64,000 nt of DNA from Serratia marcescens (GTDB lineage Bacteria > Pseudomonadota > Gammaproteobacteria > Enterobacterales > Enterobacteriaceae), in assembly GCA_015548865.1 (NCBI GenBank), contig JADMXW010000024.1:25569-89568 (forward strand), written 5' to 3'. The notes beneath the pieces were generated by a model. The model was not told where the DNA came from, did not search any database, and saw only the letters and a program-made list of their open reading frames with translations. The translations under genes were made by a program, and so were the position numbers. Position 1 is the first letter of the stretch. Each line of letters opens with the position of its first letter. This document shows positions 51,609 through 60,827 of the stretch, piece after piece.

Positions 51609-51635
51609 CCTGCAACGTGATGCATGACGGGCATG
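51609..51635 (+). repeat. Fragment of repeat family A (right end)
   Basis: CCTGCAACGTGATGCATGACGGGCAT resembles the right end of family A. It abuts repeat B copy 2. Confidence 0.5.
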
Positions 51636-51712
51636 AGATTATTTCTGTGTTGACATAAATGTGTCACTTCGATCGCTTAATTTGGCCTCGAAGCGTCACG
51701 GGAGACTCGGAT

Positions 51713-53446
51713 ATGTTCAGCTTAGATGCCATCCTGCAAGACCTCGCACCACATCGTCAAACGCCATCCTGGCAGCGTTCTTTGTTACGTGCACTCCTTT
51801 TTGAGCGCGAAATGCAGCAATTCTCTGAACGTTACCCCCATTTGAAAGGTTTGGATCTGGTTGAGCAAATTCTCGACTATTTCAATTTCAGTTGTGAAAT
51901 GGTGGAAGGGGATTTAGAAAATATCCCTAGCCAAGGGCCAGTGGTGCTGGTTGCCAATCACCCGATCGGATCGCTGGATGGCTTGGCACTGCTGCGTGCA
52001 GTCGCCAGCGTTCGCCCTGACGTTCGTATTTTAGCCAGCCAGATACTCTCCTACATTACCCCGTTAAAAGGTGTCCTGCTTGCAGTCGATAACGTTAATA
52101 ATCGAACAAAGCGATCGCAAATCAACGCAATACAACAGCACCTAAACCAAGATGGCGCCATCATCCTGTTCCCTGCAGGAGAGGTATCGCGCATCAGTCT
52201 GCGAGGCATCCGTGACGGGCACTGGCACAGCGGTTTCATTCGCATGGCAAGCAAAGCGCGTGCACCAGTGGTACCCATCCATATCAGTGGACGCAACAGC
52301 AGCTTGTTCTATGTCTCCTCCTTGCTCTATCGACCACTATCAACGCTGTTATTAGTGCGGGAGATGTTTCAACAACGCGATCAGAAGCTCAAAATTCGTA
52401 TCGGTGCACGCATCCCCTACGCCACCTGGAGCCAGGGTGAGTGGAATGCTAACGATGTTGCGGCTCGTTTCCGCCGACACGTCTATCGATTAGGGTTAGG
52501 TAAACCCGGCAGCTTTATGGGAGAAAAGCCGATTGCACTGGCGGAGGATCGTGCCGCGCTAAAGCATGCCTTAGCCGTGTGTGAAACACTCGGCACAACG
52601 CCTGACGGAAAGGTAGTTTACCTCTACCGGCGAGGTGACGAAGATTACGCCGCCATTCTGCGCGAGTTGGGGAGACTGCGCGAAATCGCTTTCCGTGCTG
52701 TCGGGGAAGGTTCTGGTCAACGGCGCGATCTGGACAGTTACGACGACGACTACCTGCATTTGATTTTGTGGGATGAGAAAGAATTGGAGATTGTCGGCGC
52801 CTACCGATTTACCCCTACAGCACAACAAATTGCTCACAAAGGTGTTAACGGCTTATACAGCCATAGTCTGTTTCAGTATGGGGCAGAAATGGATCCTATT
52901 CTGGCGCAGGGGATCGAATTGGGACGCAGCTTTATCCAGCCCAAATATTGGGGAAAACGTGGGCTTGACTATCTGTGGCTAGGCATTGGTGCTTATCTTG
53001 CCCGCTATCCTCAATACCGCTATCTGTTTGGCCCGGTCTCGCTTTCCGGTACTCTGCCGCCACACGCGCGGGATCTGTTGGTGGCCTTTTATCGTTTATA
53101 TTTCTCACCGAGCCAGCCGATGGCGTACTCGCGCCGTCCTTATCCAGCCTCATTACCCGATGTATTAAAACAATTCGAAGGTACCGACTATCAACAAGAC
53201 CTGTCGCGGTTGAAAAGTATGCTTAGCAACATGGGATGCGCGATTCCCACGTTATACAAGCAGTATTCTGAGGTATGTGAAACCGGTGGCGTGCAGTTTA
53301 TCGATTTTGGTATCGACCCTGATTTTAACAACTGCATCGATGGTCTGGTGCTGGTGGATATAACGCAGCTCAAATCCTCTCGTTACCAGCGCTATGTTGC
53401 CCCGTTTCTATCGGCACAGCAGCCAATAGCAGAAGAACACGGCTAA
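51713..53446 (+). CDS. Bifunctional acyltransferase, OlsF-like (ornithine-lipid type)
   Basis: 577 aa from ATG 51713 with GGGAGA upstream. Two domains. The N-terminal half is a PlsC-type acyltransferase: H-x4-D motif in ANHPIGSLDG near residue 81, and FPAGEVSR and VPIHISGRNS downstream. The C-terminal half (from about 280) looks like an OlsB/GNAT-type N-acyltransferase (ELEIVGAYRFTP, ELGRSFIQPKYWGKRGLDYLWLG, LFGPVSLS). This two-domain order is that of OlsF from Serratia proteamaculans, which makes phosphate-free ornithine or glutamine lipids. That role here is inferred from the architecture. The C-terminal half alone also resembles hemolysin-type acyltransferases. It stands alone after two repeats. 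Confidence 0.82.
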   Translation: MFSLDAILQDLAPHRQTPSWQRSLLRALLFEREMQQFSERYPHLKGLDLVEQILDYFNFSCEMVEGDLENIPSQGPVVLVANHPIGSLDGLALLRAVASVRPDVRILASQILSYITPLKGVLLAVDNVNNRTKRSQINAIQQHLNQDGAIILFPAGEVSRISLRGIRDGHWHSGFIRMASKARAPVVPIHISGRNSSLFYVSSLLYRPLSTLLLVREMFQQRDQKLKIRIGARIPYATWSQGEWNANDVAARFRRHVYRLGLGKPGSFMGEKPIALAEDRAALKHALAVCETLGTTPDGKVVYLYRRGDEDYAAILRELGRLREIAFRAVGEGSGQRRDLDSYDDDYLHLILWDEKELEIVGAYRFTPTAQQIAHKGVNGLYSHSLFQYGAEMDPILAQGIELGRSFIQPKYWGKRGLDYLWLGIGAYLARYPQYRYLFGPVSLSGTLPPHARDLLVAFYRLYFSPSQPMAYSRRPYPASLPDVLKQFEGTDYQQDLSRLKSMLSNMGCAIPTLYKQYSEVCETGGVQFIDFGIDPDFNNCIDGLVLVDITQLKSSRYQRYVAPFLSAQQPIAEEHG

Positions 53447-53480
53447 AAGCTTATTCCCGTAAGCGAACCACTCACACAGC

Positions 53481-53504
53481 CATCCTCCACCTTAATGGAG
53501 GATG
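53481..53504. terminator. Hairpin between OlsF-like gene and citrate synthase
   Basis: Perfect 9-bp stem CATCCTCCA / TGGAGGATG with a 6-nt loop between convergent genes. No T run, so moderate support. Confidence 0.55.
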
Positions 53505-53526
53505 ACTGAAGCCCAAATGCGCTACA

Positions 53527-54807
53527 TCATTTCAACTGCGACGCGTAGTCCCGGCGCGGTTTGCCGGTGTAAATCTGGCATGGGCGGTAGATTTTCGGTT
53601 CCTGAGTGTGTAGTTCCTTCCAGTGAGCAATCCAACCAATGGTACGACCAACAGCGGAAATAACAGGGAACATGGAAGGGGGCAGCCCCATGGCTTTCAG
53701 GATCACCGCAGTGTAAAAATCCACACTAGGATAGAGCCTATGCTCAAGGAAATAGGGATCGGTCATGGCGATATGTTCCAGCTCCATCGCCACCTGCATC
53801 AGATTATCTTTCGGTCCCATCTCATTTAGCACTTCATGACAGGTTTTGCGCAACACGGCCGCACGCGGATCAAAATGGTGATACACCGAGTTACCAAAGC
53901 CCAGCAAGCGGAACGAGTCTCGACGATCTTTTGCCCGTCGAACAAAATCGGGAACACGCTCAACCGTATTGATCTCTTCCAGCATACGCATACAGGCTTC
54001 ATTGGCACCACCGTGATTCGGCCCCCACATGGTTGCTAACCCAGCGGCAATACACGCAAAAGGGTTGGCACCGGAAGAACCGGAAGCTCTCACGGCTGTC
54101 GTAGACGGGCATTGACCGTGATCGGCGTGCAAAATCAGTATCCGGTTCATCGCACGCTCCAACACCGGGTTAACTTCATATTTTTCCGCTGGGATGGAAA
54201 ACAGCATATGCAGGAAACTGCCGGTATAAGAGAGATTGTTTCGCGGATAAGCTGCGGGTTGTTCAATGGAAAATTTGTAACTCATGGCTGCCAACGTCGG
54301 CATTTTCGATAATAGACGCAGCGCCGCCAGCTCACGATGTTCTTCGTTATGAATATCCAGCACGTCATGGTAAAACGCCGCCAGCGCGCCCACAACCGCA
54401 CACATCAGCGCCATCGGATGCGAGTCGCGGCGAAACCCGCTGACCATACGCGAGATCTGTTCATGAATCATCGTATGGCGCGTGATGCTGTTGACGAACT
54501 GATCGTATTGCTCGCGATTCGGCGCATCGCCATGCAGCAGGATATAGCACACTTCCGTGAAATCGCATTGTTCAGCCAATTGCTCCACGGGGAACCCACG
54601 ATGCAGCAACACGCTATTGGCAGCGTCAATATAAGTAATAGCGGATTCACACCCGGCGGTGTTATTAAACCCCGGATCGTAGCTGCACAGCCCCTGAGCT
54701 CCCAGCGGACGAATGTCTAAGGCCTCTTTGCCTAACACGCCCGAGCGCACATTTAGCGCAATGTTCTTTTTTCCTTCCATCGTCAGGATGGATTTCTTGA
54801 CTGCCAT
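53527..54807 (-). CDS. Citrate synthase paralogue with His306 replaced by Asn
   Basis: Type II (hexameric) citrate synthase-like protein, 426 aa from ATG 54807 (MAVKKSILTMEGKKN), the same length as E. coli GltA, with which it aligns without gaps by eye. Conserved: the ILHADHGQ segment, GPNHGGANEA (E. coli His265 region), DPRA Arg and VDFYTAVILKAMG (Asp363 region). But where GltA has GFGHRVYKNYDPRA, this protein reads GFGNSVYHHFDPRA, so the active-site His306 is Asn and the next Arg is Ser. The codon AAC at 53890-53892 (reverse) is clear. It may be weakly active, altered in specificity, or regulatory. It is outside the sdh-suc locus where gltA normally lies, so it is likely a second copy. The frame is open 62 codons upstream, not family-like. 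Confidence 0.88.
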   Translation of the reverse strand: MAVKKSILTMEGKKNIALNVRSGVLGKEALDIRPLGAQGLCSYDPGFNNTAGCESAITYIDAANSVLLHRGFPVEQLAEQCDFTEVCYILLHGDAPNREQYDQFVNSITRHTMIHEQISRMVSGFRRDSHPMALMCAVVGALAAFYHDVLDIHNEEHRELAALRLLSKMPTLAAMSYKFSIEQPAAYPRNNLSYTGSFLHMLFSIPAEKYEVNPVLERAMNRILILHADHGQCPSTTAVRASGSSGANPFACIAAGLATMWGPNHGGANEACMRMLEEINTVERVPDFVRRAKDRRDSFRLLGFGNSVYHHFDPRAAVLRKTCHEVLNEMGPKDNLMQVAMELEHIAMTDPYFLEHRLYPSVDFYTAVILKAMGLPPSMFPVISAVGRTIGWIAHWKELHTQEPKIYRPCQIYTGKPRRDYASQLK

Positions 54808-55177
54808 TATTCTGTCTCCCGTCCGAATGCGCTTTTCGCCAACATGACACCCCATAACGCGAGTCTGCGCCGCATTAACGTAACACAGCCCGAGCACTCT
54901 CCGTACCGCACTTCTCCTTAATACGCGAAAAAAGAACTCATATTTGAACAATTCGCTGAAAAATTGACCTAGGTAAATATTCTGATGCTTCATCGTACCG
55001 CTGAGGGCGGGTTGATGAAAATCATACTGCTACGCCCTCTTTTCGCATCATCGTCAACTCGCCCCTATGGCAACATGGTATATACCAAACCCTGTGCGAC
55101 TGGCATTTTTCCCACGCAATCCGTATAACTGTCCCGGATTATTTAACTCACCCTTTGATGATGATTAAAGTCAGATT
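54808..55177. other. Divergent promoter region citrate synthase/tex
   Basis: 370 bp between divergent genes. No clear operator. The upstream extension of the citrate synthase frame here is judged non-coding because the family start is at 54807. Confidence 0.45.
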
Positions 55178-57502
55178 ATGAATGATGCATTGAGCCAGAT
55201 TATCGCCAGCGAATTGCAGGCGCGAAAGGAGCAGGTCGACGCCGCTGTTCGCCTGCTGGACGAAGGGAACACCGTACCGTTCATCGCACGTTACCGTAAA
55301 GAGGTGACTGGCGGGTTGGATGATACTCAACTACGCCAGTTGGAAACACGCCTTGGTTACTTACGCGAACTGGAAGAACGGCGTCAGACCATTCTGAAAT
55401 CGATCGAAGAACAGGGAAAACTGACACCACCTCTGGCCCAGGCCATCAACAGCACGCTGAGCAAAACTGAACTGGAAGATCTCTATCTACCTTACAAGCC
55501 GAAACGTCGTACCCGCGGACAGATTGCCATTGAAGCTGGGCTGGAACCATTGGCAGACAGCCTGTGGCAAGACCCCAACCAAGAGCCGGAAGCAGCAGCA
55601 CTCGCTTATGTGGCTGAAGATAAGGGTGTTGCCGATGTCAAAGCCGCCCTGGACGGCGCTCGCTATATTCTGATGGAGCGTTTCGCCGAAGATGCAGTGT
55701 TGCTGGGCAAGGTACGCGAGTATTTGTGGAAAAATGCCCATCTGGTCGCTCGCGTGGTGGAAGGTAAAGAGGACGAAGGGGCGAAATTCCGCGACTACTT
55801 TGCACATCAAGAGCCGATCGCCAGTGTGCCATCGCACCGCGCGCTAGCTATGTTCCGCGGCCGCAACGAAGGGGTGCTGCAACTCGCCCTTAACGCCGAC
55901 CCACAGTTTGACGAGCCGCCGCGCGAGAGTCAGTGTGAACAGATCATCATTTCACATCTGAATTTACGCTTAAACAACGCCCCCGCCGACAGTTGGCGCA
56001 GAGCCGTAGTCAATTGGACCTGGCGTATCAAGGTGCTACTGCACCTGGAAACTGAACTCATGAGCACCGTGCGTGAAAAAGCAGAAGAAGAAGCCATCAA
56101 TGTCTTTGCACGCAACTTGCACGATCTGCTGATGGCCGCTCCTGCCGGAATGCGTGCCACCATGGGACTCGATCCCGGCCTGCGTACTGGCGTGAAAGTC
56201 GCCGTAGTGGATGCGACGGGTAAGCTGGTCGCCACGGATACCATTTATCCCCACACCGGCCAAGCAGCCAAAGCCGCACCTATCATTGCAGCGCTATGTA
56301 TCAAACATCAGGTAGAACTTGTGGCAATCGGCAACGGCACGGCCTCGAGAGAAACCGAACGCTTTTTCCTGGATACACAAAAACAGTTCCCGGAAATTAA
56401 CGCTCAGAAGGTCATTGTTAGTGAGGCGGGTGCTTCGGTCTATTCAGCATCAGAGCTGGCTGCGCTGGAATTCCCCGACCTGGATGTTTCATTGCGAGGT
56501 GCGGTTTCTATTGCGCGTCGCTTGCAAGACCCACTGGCAGAGCTGGTGAAGATCGATCCCAAATCTATCGGTGTCGGCCAATACCAGCATGATGTGAGCC
56601 AGATTCAACTGGCAAAAAAACTGGATGCGGTGGTGGAAGACTGCGTTAACGCTGTGGGCGTCGATCTGAACACCGCTTCAGTGGCACTGCTGACGCGTGT
56701 CGCTGGGCTCAGCAAAATGATGGCGCAGAATATCGTCAATTGGCGCGATGAACACGGGCGTTTTGATAATCGTCAGCAACTGCTCAAGGTCAGCCGTTTG
56801 GGGCCAAAAGCATTTGAACAATGCGCCGGGTTTCTGCGTATCAACCAAGGTGATAACCCGTTGGATGCTTCTACTGTTCACCCAGAAGCCTACCCAGTGG
56901 TGGAACGTATTTTGGAAGCGACACGCCAAACACTGCGCGATCTGATGGGGGACACCGCAGCGCTGCGCAAACTCAAGGCCGTAGATTTTACCGATTCACG
57001 CTTTGGCTTACCCACCGTAACAGACATCGTGAAAGAACTGGAAAAGCCAGGACGCGATCCGCGACCGGAGTTTAAAACCGCCGCCTTCGCGGAAGGGGTG
57101 GAAACACTCAACGATCTGGTGCCAGGCATGATACTGGAAGGTGCGGTGACTAACGTCACTAACTTTGGCGCATTCGTGGATATTGGTGTACATCAGGATG
57201 GCCTAGTGCACATTTCATCGTTGTCCGATCGCTATGTCGACGATCCGCACAAGGTGGTGAAAGCCGGAGATATCGTTAAAGTCAAAGTGTTGGAGGTTGA
57301 TCTGCAACGTAAGCGTATTGCGCTGACCATGCGTCTCGATGAACAACCGGGTGACACCACCTCACGGCGCAGCGCCAGCAGTGGTCAACGTAACACAGGG
57401 GCTCGCCCTGCCAATAATTCACCACGAGCAAGACAGCAGCAGAGTTCAGCAGGTAATAGTGCAATGAGCGATGCACTGGCCGCAGCATTTAAAAAACGTT
57501 AA
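55178..57502 (+). CDS. tex: RNA-binding transcription accessory protein Tex
   Basis: Large conserved nucleic-acid-binding protein (YhgF/Tex), 774 aa, cytoplasmic. Domains in order: N-terminal helical Tex region ([18 protein letters not shown]), YqgF/RNase H-like domain ([16 protein letters not shown] [17 protein letters not shown]), helix-hairpin-helix pair ([38 protein letters not shown]) and C-terminal S1 domain ([26 protein letters not shown]). A low-complexity Ser/Arg/Gln tail ends the protein. In E. coli it lies next to greB and feoABC; feo is not present here. Confidence 0.96.
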   Translation: MNDALSQIIASELQARKEQVDAAVRLLDEGNTVPFIARYRKEVTGGLDDTQLRQLETRLGYLRELEERRQTILKSIEEQGKLTPPLAQAINSTLSKTELEDLYLPYKPKRRTRGQIAIEAGLEPLADSLWQDPNQEPEAAALAYVAEDKGVADVKAALDGARYILMERFAEDAVLLGKVREYLWKNAHLVARVVEGKEDEGAKFRDYFAHQEPIASVPSHRALAMFRGRNEGVLQLALNADPQFDEPPRESQCEQIIISHLNLRLNNAPADSWRRAVVNWTWRIKVLLHLETELMSTVREKAEEEAINVFARNLHDLLMAAPAGMRATMGLDPGLRTGVKVAVVDATGKLVATDTIYPHTGQAAKAAPIIAALCIKHQVELVAIGNGTASRETERFFLDTQKQFPEINAQKVIVSEAGASVYSASELAALEFPDLDVSLRGAVSIARRLQDPLAELVKIDPKSIGVGQYQHDVSQIQLAKKLDAVVEDCVNAVGVDLNTASVALLTRVAGLSKMMAQNIVNWRDEHGRFDNRQQLLKVSRLGPKAFEQCAGFLRINQGDNPLDASTVHPEAYPVVERILEATRQTLRDLMGDTAALRKLKAVDFTDSRFGLPTVTDIVKELEKPGRDPRPEFKTAAFAEGVETLNDLVPGMILEGAVTNVTNFGAFVDIGVHQDGLVHISSLSDRYVDDPHKVVKAGDIVKVKVLEVDLQRKRIALTMRLDEQPGDTTSRRSASSGQRNTGARPANNSPRARQQQSSAGNSAMSDALAAAFKKR

Positions 57503-57510
57503 AAAAACGC

Positions 57511-57533
57511 AAAGGGAGCCATTGGCTCCCCTT
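57511..57533 (+). terminator. tex terminator
   Basis: Stem AAGGGGAGCC-type: AAAGGGAGCC / GGCTCCCCTT with ATT loop, 9 bp after tex. It also lies beyond the end of the convergent BhsA/McbA-like gene. Confidence 0.8.
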
Positions 57534-57554
57534 GTAACGTTTGCTGGACTTCAC

Positions 57555-57785
57555 TTATTTATACAGAACTGCAGTGCCGCGCAGTTGGTTGTCACCCGTG
57601 GCAGACACGATACGGTAAGAAGATGCGCCTGCGGCCTGTGCTTTAGCGGCAACTTGCGATTCAAAACCACTCAGTGTCTTAGCACCGCTCACGGAAACGG
57701 TACCGATCTGCTGCTCTGCGGCAAAAGTGCCGAAAGAGAGAGAAGTCAGGGCCAATACTGCTGCAAAAGTTTTGATGGTTTTCAT
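57555..57785 (-). CDS. YdgH/BhsA/McbA-family small periplasmic protein
   Basis: 76 aa, DUF1471 family. Sec signal MKTIKTFAAVLALTSLSFGT with cleavage after FAAE-type site near residue 22, then IGTVSVSGAKTLSGFESQVAAKAQAAGASSYRIVSATG-type body ending LRGTAVLYK, which is the standard family C-terminus. Members of this family respond to stress and affect biofilm and outer membrane in E. coli; the specific role here is unknown. Monocistronic by spacing. Confidence 0.92.
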   Translation of the reverse strand: MKTIKTFAAVLALTSLSFGTFAAEQQIGTVSVSGAKTLSGFESQVAAKAQAAGASSYRIVSATGDNQLRGTAVLYK

Positions 57786-57947
57786 GATGCTAATCCTTAT
57801 CTCTGTTGTTAGGAAGAAAGCGAAGTGCTTTCGATGGAGAGAAGAATAGCGCCACAGAACGATGATGAATAGCTAAGTGTTTTGCTGTCAACGTTCAATT
57901 TATTTGAATATAGATATATGCCATCCCTGGCACGGATTGACGAAGCA

Positions 57948-58145
57948 TCAGAAGTTGTACTGTAGTCCGGCAGAAGTACTGTAGTTTTTGTTGGCTATCG
58001 CAGCATCACCGCCTGAATAATCGGTTCTACCGCCGTCATGAATTTTCATGTTATCTGTGTTCACAGATATCGCATCCGACGCAGCCAAGGCAAATACTAA
58101 AAAAAAACTCACCAAACCACAGGCTACTGCGTATCGTTGTCTCAT
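57948..58145 (-). pseudogene. Collapsed omptin remnant (signal peptide plus last beta strand)
   Basis: A 65-codon open frame with a ribosome site AGGAAAGG. The first 25 codons are a signal peptide (MRQRYAVACGLVSFFLVFAL) close to that of the neighbouring omptin. Then SVNTDNMKI resembles the start of mature OmpT. The end, GGDAAIANKNYSTSAGLQYNF, matches the last strand of omptins ([22 protein letters not shown] in OmpT). All catalytic residues, which lie in the missing middle of about 230 residues, are gone. It looks like an in-frame internal deletion of a tandem omptin copy. A tiny secreted peptide could still be made. Confidence 0.75.
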
Positions 58146-58284
58146 TAGCCTTTCCTTTATAATCCTGAGCTCAGCGTGTTGACGCATCACCTATTTTCAC
58201 CACAAGGAAAGGTAGCCAGATAAACAGAGATTTCATTATAAAAAACGACACTCTTTCTTATACAAAAATACGCTACATATGTTA

Positions 58285-59205
58285 TTAAAAACGATATGCC
58301 AAGCCCGCAGTCACCATGTAATACTCATTAGATATACCCGCAGCATGACCGCCAATGTATCCTTGACCCCCAGAAACCTGGTCAATAATTTGCGTCCCAC
58401 CTCGACTTTCATCATATTTACTCCAGCTTAGCGCAGTAAACACTTTGGCATGGGATGTCAGATAATAACCTATATCTACCAACACGGAATAATAACGCCC
58501 ATAATTACCTTCATCGCGAAAAGTCAGTTGACGATAATAGTGTTCATCATTATCACGCGCTTTAACCCAAGGACTGAATTTCGCGAGCGCGCTCAATTCA
58601 AAATTCTGGTAACGAAATACCCCCGAGACACCCAGATACGGTACGTCGTATTGTTGCCTGTAGCCACCAAGATTGGTTCCCTGCTCGAATTCCCCTACCG
58701 TTGCGCCGTTATCGTACTGATAATACCCTCCCAGAGCTGTCCAACTAAAACGCGTCTGTTGATAACCGGCGATCCCGCCCAGCCGGTAATAGGGTTGACT
58801 CACAGCCCAACTCTGGACGCTTATATCAAACTCATTCGCGTAGTTTAGGCGACTATTGGGATGATGGGACCACTCACTCCAATGCGTTTGATCGCTATAG
58901 AGCCAATCATAGTCATCCATTATCGCACCACGCTTAGCAAACGTCGTCCAACCACTCGCATTCAATGTCATATCCGAGGAGATGTCCCAGTTAAACACCA
59001 TTTTCATAATCGGAGTTTGCTTTATTTTCCAATCTAATTGGCTGAGTTTATACCCATTATCCATGTAAACATTTTCGTGCGACTCCCCCTCTAACCACCC
59101 TAATGCACCACTTATCGTTACAGGTGAAGCGGTATTTTCGGCTTGCGCAGAAAATACCGTCATCAACCCGAAAAAACAGCAGAGAATGACATATCGTTGC
59201 TGCAT
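58285..59205 (-). CDS. Omptin-family outer-membrane protease
   Basis: Outer-membrane beta-barrel aspartyl/His protease of the OmpT/Pla/PgtE family, 306 aa from ATG 59205 (MQQRYVILCCFFGLMTVFSA), with AAGGA 7 nt upstream. Sec signal cleaved after SAQA near residue 22. Catalytic residues corresponding to OmpT Asp83, Asp85, Asp210 and His212 are present in GAIMDDYDWLYSD and in ARDNDEHYYRQLTF. C-terminal Phe (GLAYRF) is the outer-membrane signature. Omptins degrade antimicrobial peptides and host proteins. Upstream control by PhoP is known in relatives, not seen here. Confidence 0.93.
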   Translation of the reverse strand: MQQRYVILCCFFGLMTVFSAQAENTASPVTISGALGWLEGESHENVYMDNGYKLSQLDWKIKQTPIMKMVFNWDISSDMTLNASGWTTFAKRGAIMDDYDWLYSDQTHWSEWSHHPNSRLNYANEFDISVQSWAVSQPYYRLGGIAGYQQTRFSWTALGGYYQYDNGATVGEFEQGTNLGGYRQQYDVPYLGVSGVFRYQNFELSALAKFSPWVKARDNDEHYYRQLTFRDEGNYGRYYSVLVDIGYYLTSHAKVFTALSWSKYDESRGGTQIIDQVSGGQGYIGGHAAGISNEYYMVTAGLAYRF

Positions 59206-59437
59206 GAATAATTCCTTCATTATTTTCTGATTGGGTTGTAATGAAAATTACACCAGCAAGAGAATAAAGACATCCGGATAACACTGTATCCTTAGCCATT
59301 TTTCAAACGTGAAGTTATCAGATATTAATACCAGTAACGGAGTCAGAATATAACGGCGAGAGGAGAAGCAGTGCATTCAGAAAATGACTTACTAAAAAAA
59401 GGCATCGTCACCTGATTCAATTATCAGCAGAATATAT
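59206..59437. other. Intergenic region upstream of omptin
   Basis: About 230 bp holding the omptin promoter. I could not identify a PhoP box. No other gene seen. Confidence 0.4.
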
Positions 59438-59530
59438 TACACCCTAAATAACCCGACGTTCGAGACAACGTATTAACGTTTTTGAATAGCGCTTGAACTA
59501 ACTTTGTGAGAGATGAGGTTCTGGGACGGG
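59438..59530 (+). repeat. Degraded copy of repeat family A (left part)
   Basis: Starts TACACCCTAAATAACCCG, then keeps recognisable pieces of copy 2 (ACGT-TTAACGTTTT-GAA-AGCGCTTG, GAG-TGAGG-TCTGGGACGG) but lacks the right end. Confidence 0.6.
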
Positions 59531-59535
59531 AGCTT

Positions 59536-59560
59536 AATAAGGGGCCGCGCGCCCCTTATT
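59536..59560 (-). terminator. Terminator of the His-rich ABC cassette
   Basis: Stem AATAAGGGGC / GCCCCTTATT 8 bp after the permease stop on the minus strand. The arms end in TTATT, giving a partial U tract. Confidence 0.75.
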
Positions 59561-59567
59561 GTGTCTT

Positions 59568-60827
59568 TTATTCCCCTCGCAATGCCGCCGCAGGAGACTG
59601 TCGATAGGAGAGCACGGCAGGAAGCGTCAATACCATGGCAGCCACGGCCAGCAGTAGCAGTACGAACCATAGATCGTCTTCGCCCAAGGCAATCGGTAAT
59701 ACAAAGCCACTCTTTTCACTCATGACCAGCGAAACAGCCTGAGCAGTAACATAGCCCAGCCCTACGCCGAATGCCACGCCTGCGAATACCAGTGACATCA
59801 GCCCACTCCAGATCAGCAGGAAAATACCGGTGCTCGGCGCGCCGAAAGCACGCAACGCACCGATTTGCTTCTGGCGTTGACGTAAATGCATCACCGCCAC
59901 CAGCGCCACGGCCATCCCCACCAACCCTTGAGTGCCAATAGCGATATACATTAATAACGCACGAATATCACCGAGGACGGAATAGAGTTTCACCAACACT
60001 TCTCCCGGAAATACCGCCTGCGTCGCCGTGCTGCGATAAAGTGAGCGCAGTTGGTAAGCGCCCGCAATGCTTAGGGGTTTTACTACGATAGCCGGAACCC
60101 CCGCCTCATGGTGGTGCGCGTCACTGTCATCATGGTGTTCATGCGCATCGCCCTCGGCGTGTTCATGCTCATCATCATGATGCTCGAGCTCCTCGTCATG
60201 ATCGCCGGGTGCATGGATGCCGTGCACACGCCACACTGCGTTAACTGGCACCAGAATGGCTTTATCCCAGGCGCTGCCATCGGCGGGCAGTATGCCAACC
60301 ACGGTATAACGTACTTCGGCATGGGCATGTGCCCCCTCTTCCCCTACCTGACCGTGCACTGGGCTAAAAGTGCTACCAATAGACAGTCCGGTCCCTGCGC
60401 CCACCACTGCCTCAAACCCATCCTTAAACACCCGCCCCGCCTGCAATTGGCGTTTCCCTCCATCGGTCACCAATGCCGTGTTAGTACCCACAATCGGCAT
60501 GCCGTGATAGAAATCACCAAACGCCACGGGTGCAGCCCAGGCAACCAACGGGTTTTTCTGTACATCATCCAGCACCTGCGCGGGAATCAGCGTCAACGCG
60601 GAAGGCTGGAGGAAAACCGACGAAAGCACCAGTTGTGTTTCGCTCCCCGGCGCACCAATTACCAGATCAAAACGATCCGCCGCCTTGGCGCTTCCCATGC
60701 GTAAGGCACGCTCTTGTAAACTCACAGAAATACTCAGCGCTGTCGCCAACGCGATCAATACCACGACCACTACCACACCCGGCCAAAGCCGACGCCAGTC
60801 GGCGATAATCAAACGCCATGGGATCAT
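59568..60827 (-). CDS. FtsX/MacB-type ABC permease with histidine-rich loop
   Basis: 419 aa from ATG 60827, which overlaps the ATPase stop by 4 bp (ATGA). Membrane layout of the FtsX class: one N-terminal helix (LWPGVVVVVVLIALATALSI), a large periplasmic domain, and three C-terminal helices. Within the periplasmic domain, about residues 195-240, is a run with some 17 His and many Asp/Glu (EHHDDEHEHAEGDAHEHH and more), typical of metal, especially zinc, binding. It works with the ATPase at 60824. Similar permease/ATPase/DUF3299 sets exist in the Vibrio Zrg zinc system; linking this cassette to zinc is inference. Confidence 0.88.
   Translation of the reverse strand: MIPWRLIIADWRRLWPGVVVVVVLIALATALSISVSLQERALRMGSAKAADRFDLVIGAPGSETQLVLSSVFLQPSALTLIPAQVLDDVQKNPLVAWAAPVAFGDFYHGMPIVGTNTALVTDGGKRQLQAGRVFKDGFEAVVGAGTGLSIGSTFSPVHGQVGEEGAHAHAEVRYTVVGILPADGSAWDKAILVPVNAVWRVHGIHAPGDHDEELEHHDDEHEHAEGDAHEHHDDSDAHHHEAGVPAIVVKPLSIAGAYQLRSLYRSTATQAVFPGEVLVKLYSVLGDIRALLMYIAIGTQGLVGMAVALVAVMHLRQRQKQIGALRAFGAPSTGIFLLIWSGLMSLVFAGVAFGVGLGYVTAQAVSLVMSEKSGFVLPIALGEDDLWFVLLLLAVAAMVLTLPAVLSYRQSPAAALRGE

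Noticed and set aside
54808..54993. 62-codon N-terminal extension of the citrate synthase
   Set aside because: All family members start at the equivalent of 54807; the extension is Arg/Cys-rich and has no targeting logic in bacteria.
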